DNA of 6,221 nucleotides, from the NCBI GenBank assembly GCA_035503055.1, contig DATJTV010000114.1, forward strand, positions 1-6,221, in the 5' to 3' direction. Position numbers and translations under genes: made by a program. This DNA comes from JAKAWQ01 sp035503055 (lineage in GTDB: Bacteria > Pseudomonadota > Alphaproteobacteria > Acetobacterales > Acetobacteraceae). The notes beneath the pieces are model-generated. The model saw only the letters and a program-made list of their open reading frames with translations, was not told the origin of the DNA and ran no database searches. Shown one piece after another: positions 5,141 through 6,221 of this stretch. Within the stretch, counting starts at the first letter, position 1. Each line of letters opens with the position of its first letter.

Positions 5141-5833
5141 CTACCGTGCGCAATCAAGCAGCGCGCCGAGCCCCTCGCCGCGCCGGAGGATCAACGCGGC
5201 GCGGTCCGAGACCCATGGATCGGGCGGCAACGGTGACCAGTGCAGCGGGTCGGGCAGGATCACGGCGAGCCTGGCCGCCTCGTCCGGCGTCAGCGCGGCC
5301 GCGCCGCGGCCGAACCAGTGCCGCGCCGCGGCCTCGGCGCCGAACACGCCGGGACCGAGCTCAACGCTGTTCAAATAGACTTCGAGGATGCGCCGCTTCG
5401 GCCAGAGCATCGCGATTTGCGGCGTGAGCCAAAGCTCGAGCGCCTTGCGCAGCAGGCTGCGCGCCGGCCAGAGGAAGAGGTTCCGCGCCACCTGCATGGT
5501 GATGGTGCTCGCCCCGCGCGGGCGGCTTCCGTGCAGCCACCCGTCCGCCTGGTCCCACAGCGCCGCGCCGTCGATGCCGAAGGGCTCGGCGCAGAAGAGA
5601 TCGTCCTCCGAGGCGATGACGGCGCGCGGCAGCGCAGGCGCGATCCGGCGATAGGGCACCCACTCGTGATGAAGCGCATAGCCCTGGGCCAGACGAATCA
5701 GCATCAGCGACGTGACGGGCACCGGCAGAAAGCGGAAGACGGCAATCAGCGCCGGCGGCCCGAACACCAACAGGAACAGGATGGTCAGGGCCCATCCTCG
5801 CATTGTGCCCGGGCGGCGGCTCCGTTGGGGCAT
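5141..5833 (-). CDS. mtgA: Monofunctional biosynthetic peptidoglycan transglycosylase (GT51)
   Basis: MtgA polymerises lipid II into glycan strands on the periplasmic face of the inner membrane. From ATG 5833 the protein has 230 residues, close to the family norm. Seen: one N-terminal membrane anchor (about 13-36); VIASEDDLF (72-80) with the catalytic Glu76; RGASTITMQ (106-114); RKALE (129-133) with the second conserved Glu133; KRRILEVYLNSVELG (147-160); and GAEAAARHWFG (165-175). There is no transpeptidase domain, so it is not a class A penicillin-binding protein. The segment after Glu76 reads EDDLFCAEPFGID, without the His of the usual EDxxFxxHxGxD and with one extra residue. ATG at 5803 is an alternative start; neither has a strong ribosome binding site. 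The frame stays open to 6166, but that extension overlaps the opposite-strand MFS gene and is rejected. The gene is divergent from the MFS gene. Confidence 0.93.
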   Translation of the reverse strand: MPQRSRRPGTMRGWALTILFLLVFGPPALIAVFRFLPVPVTSLMLIRLAQGYALHHEWVPYRRIAPALPRAVIASEDDLFCAEPFGIDGAALWDQADGWLHGSRPRGASTITMQVARNLFLWPARSLLRKALELWLTPQIAMLWPKRRILEVYLNSVELGPGVFGAEAAARHWFGRGAAALTPDEAARLAVILPDPLHWSPLPPDPWVSDRAALILRRGEGLGALLDCAR

Positions 5834-5862
5834 GCGCGGCTGCCTAAAGCCCGATCGCCAGA

Positions 5863-5914
5863 GGCGCAACCGCCCCGGCATGGCCAATCCAGCAATATCC
5901 GTTGACACAATGGC
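5863..5914 (+). promoter_or_regulatory. Promoter/operator-like module, copy 2, between mtgA and the MFS gene
   Basis: This block is 41/52 identical to 2833-2884 and in the same orientation. The invariant core is CAATAT, three variable bases, then TTGACACAATGGC, with TTGACA at 5902-5907. The spacing of the ATGGCCA, CAATATCCGTTG and TGGC blocks is the same as in copy 1, but the outer right arm and central palindrome are imperfect here. It lies 70 bp upstream of the MFS ATG and 29 bp upstream of the mtgA start, so it could serve either gene. No -10 box is obvious for the plus strand. Confidence 0.5.
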
Positions 5915-5968
5915 GGTTTCGGCGCGACGCCGTGCACAGCCTCGCCGCCGCGACGCGCGGGCAGCCGC

Positions 5969-5977
5969 GGGAGGAGG
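5969..5977 (+). promoter_or_regulatory. Ribosome binding site of the MFS gene
   Basis: GGGAGGAGG ends 7 bases before the ATG at 5985. It is a strong Shine-Dalgarno sequence and fixes that start over the later in-frame ATG (residue 19). Confidence 0.65.
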
Positions 5978-5984
5978 TGCGCCG

Positions 5985-6221
5985 ATGGAGAGCGAGGACC
6001 AGGGCACCGCGGCGAGCCGCCGCCCACCGCTCCTCGCCATGTTTCGCGGCGCCGCCGGAGCGGTGCTCATCCTGCTCTGCCTGATGTACTTCATCGAGTA
6101 CATCGACCGCGTGAACCTCTCCGTCGCCGGCCCCCTCATCAAGCGTGAGATGGGCCTCTCGAACATCGGCCTCGGCCTCGCCTTCTCGGCCTTCGGCTAT
6201 TGCTACGCCGCGACGCAGCTC
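5985..6221 (+). CDS. MFS transporter, anion:cation symporter (ACS) type, N-terminal part
   Basis: The first 79 residues of an inner-membrane permease, cut by the right edge. ATG 5985 is preceded by GGGAGGAGG. A hydrophilic cytoplasmic tail (1-25) leads into membrane segment 1 (about 26-50, LILLCLMYFIEYIDRVNLSVAGP). Its YIDRVNLSVA signature is characteristic of the ACS family (sugar-acid and dicarboxylate symporters related to galactonate, glucarate, phthalate and tartrate permeases). The KREMGLSNIGLG loop and the start of segment 2 (FSAFGYCYAATQL) follow as expected. In this family such genes usually sit beside catabolic enzymes for an organic acid, but what follows is outside the window, so the substrate is unknown. 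The 52-bp module upstream is the likely regulatory region. Confidence 0.9.
   Translation, partial: MESEDQGTAASRRPPLLAMFRGAAGAVLILLCLMYFIEYIDRVNLSVAGPLIKREMGLSNIGLGLAFSAFGYCYAATQL

Noticed and set aside
4003..5157. 384-codon open frame on the minus strand opposite the acyltransferase, rich in Glu, Arg, Gly and Asp
   Set aside because: It is the antisense shadow of a well-supported acyltransferase; its composition is what C-rich membrane-protein codons give when read backwards, and no domain is seen.
5834..6166. 111-codon N-terminal extension of mtgA to 6166
   Set aside because: It would lie antisense to the MFS coding region and place a long basic stretch ahead of the membrane anchor; starts at 5833 or 5803 give a normal MtgA length.

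Overview
The window is GC-rich DNA with alphaproteobacterial character. The coding regions are strongly biased to C/G-ending codons. The gene set is a mercuric-reductase-like flavoprotein, a single-domain transglycosylase MtgA, an acyltransferase-3 protein and an anion:cation-symporter-type MFS permease. I cannot name a genus from sequence alone.

Layout from left to right. (1) 1-776 is the C-terminal half of a class I pyridine nucleotide-disulfide oxidoreductase, cut by the left edge. (2) 777-1051 is non-coding. It holds a roughly 105-bp palindromic element (797-901) with perfect 8-bp inverted ends, whose first hairpin and T-rich tail make a convincing terminator for the oxidoreductase. (3) 1052-2667 is a complete but dead IS1182-family insertion sequence. 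It has 16-bp inverted ends (15/16 match) and a 4-bp GGTC duplication on both sides. Its minus-strand transposase is broken by two single-base deletions and a nonsense codon, while the DDE residues remain. (4) 2668-2974 is non-coding and ends in a promoter/operator-like module with perfect dyad symmetry. (5) 2975-3352 is a small unknown gene that runs into the antisense strand of tRNA-Leu(CAA) (3223-3306, minus). (6) 3353-3674 is non-coding apart from a tRNA promoter and a short direct repeat. (7) 3675-3935 is a small, highly charged protein with a strong ribosome binding site. (8) 3976-5109 is a membrane acyltransferase. (9) 5141-5833, minus strand and convergent, is mtgA. (10) From 5985 to the right edge is the start of an MFS transporter, divergent from mtgA.

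The genes do not form one evident pathway. Acyltransferase and MtgA both act at the cell envelope but are convergent, so they are probably not co-transcribed. The most notable signal is a 52-bp sequence present twice on the same strand (2833-2884 and 5863-5914, 41/52 identical). Each copy lies 70-90 bp upstream of a plus-strand start codon (the small gene at 2975 and the MFS gene at 5985). This suggests a shared regulatory site or a dispersed repeat. I see no CRISPR array, phage module or toxin-antitoxin pair, and no clear new multi-gene system.
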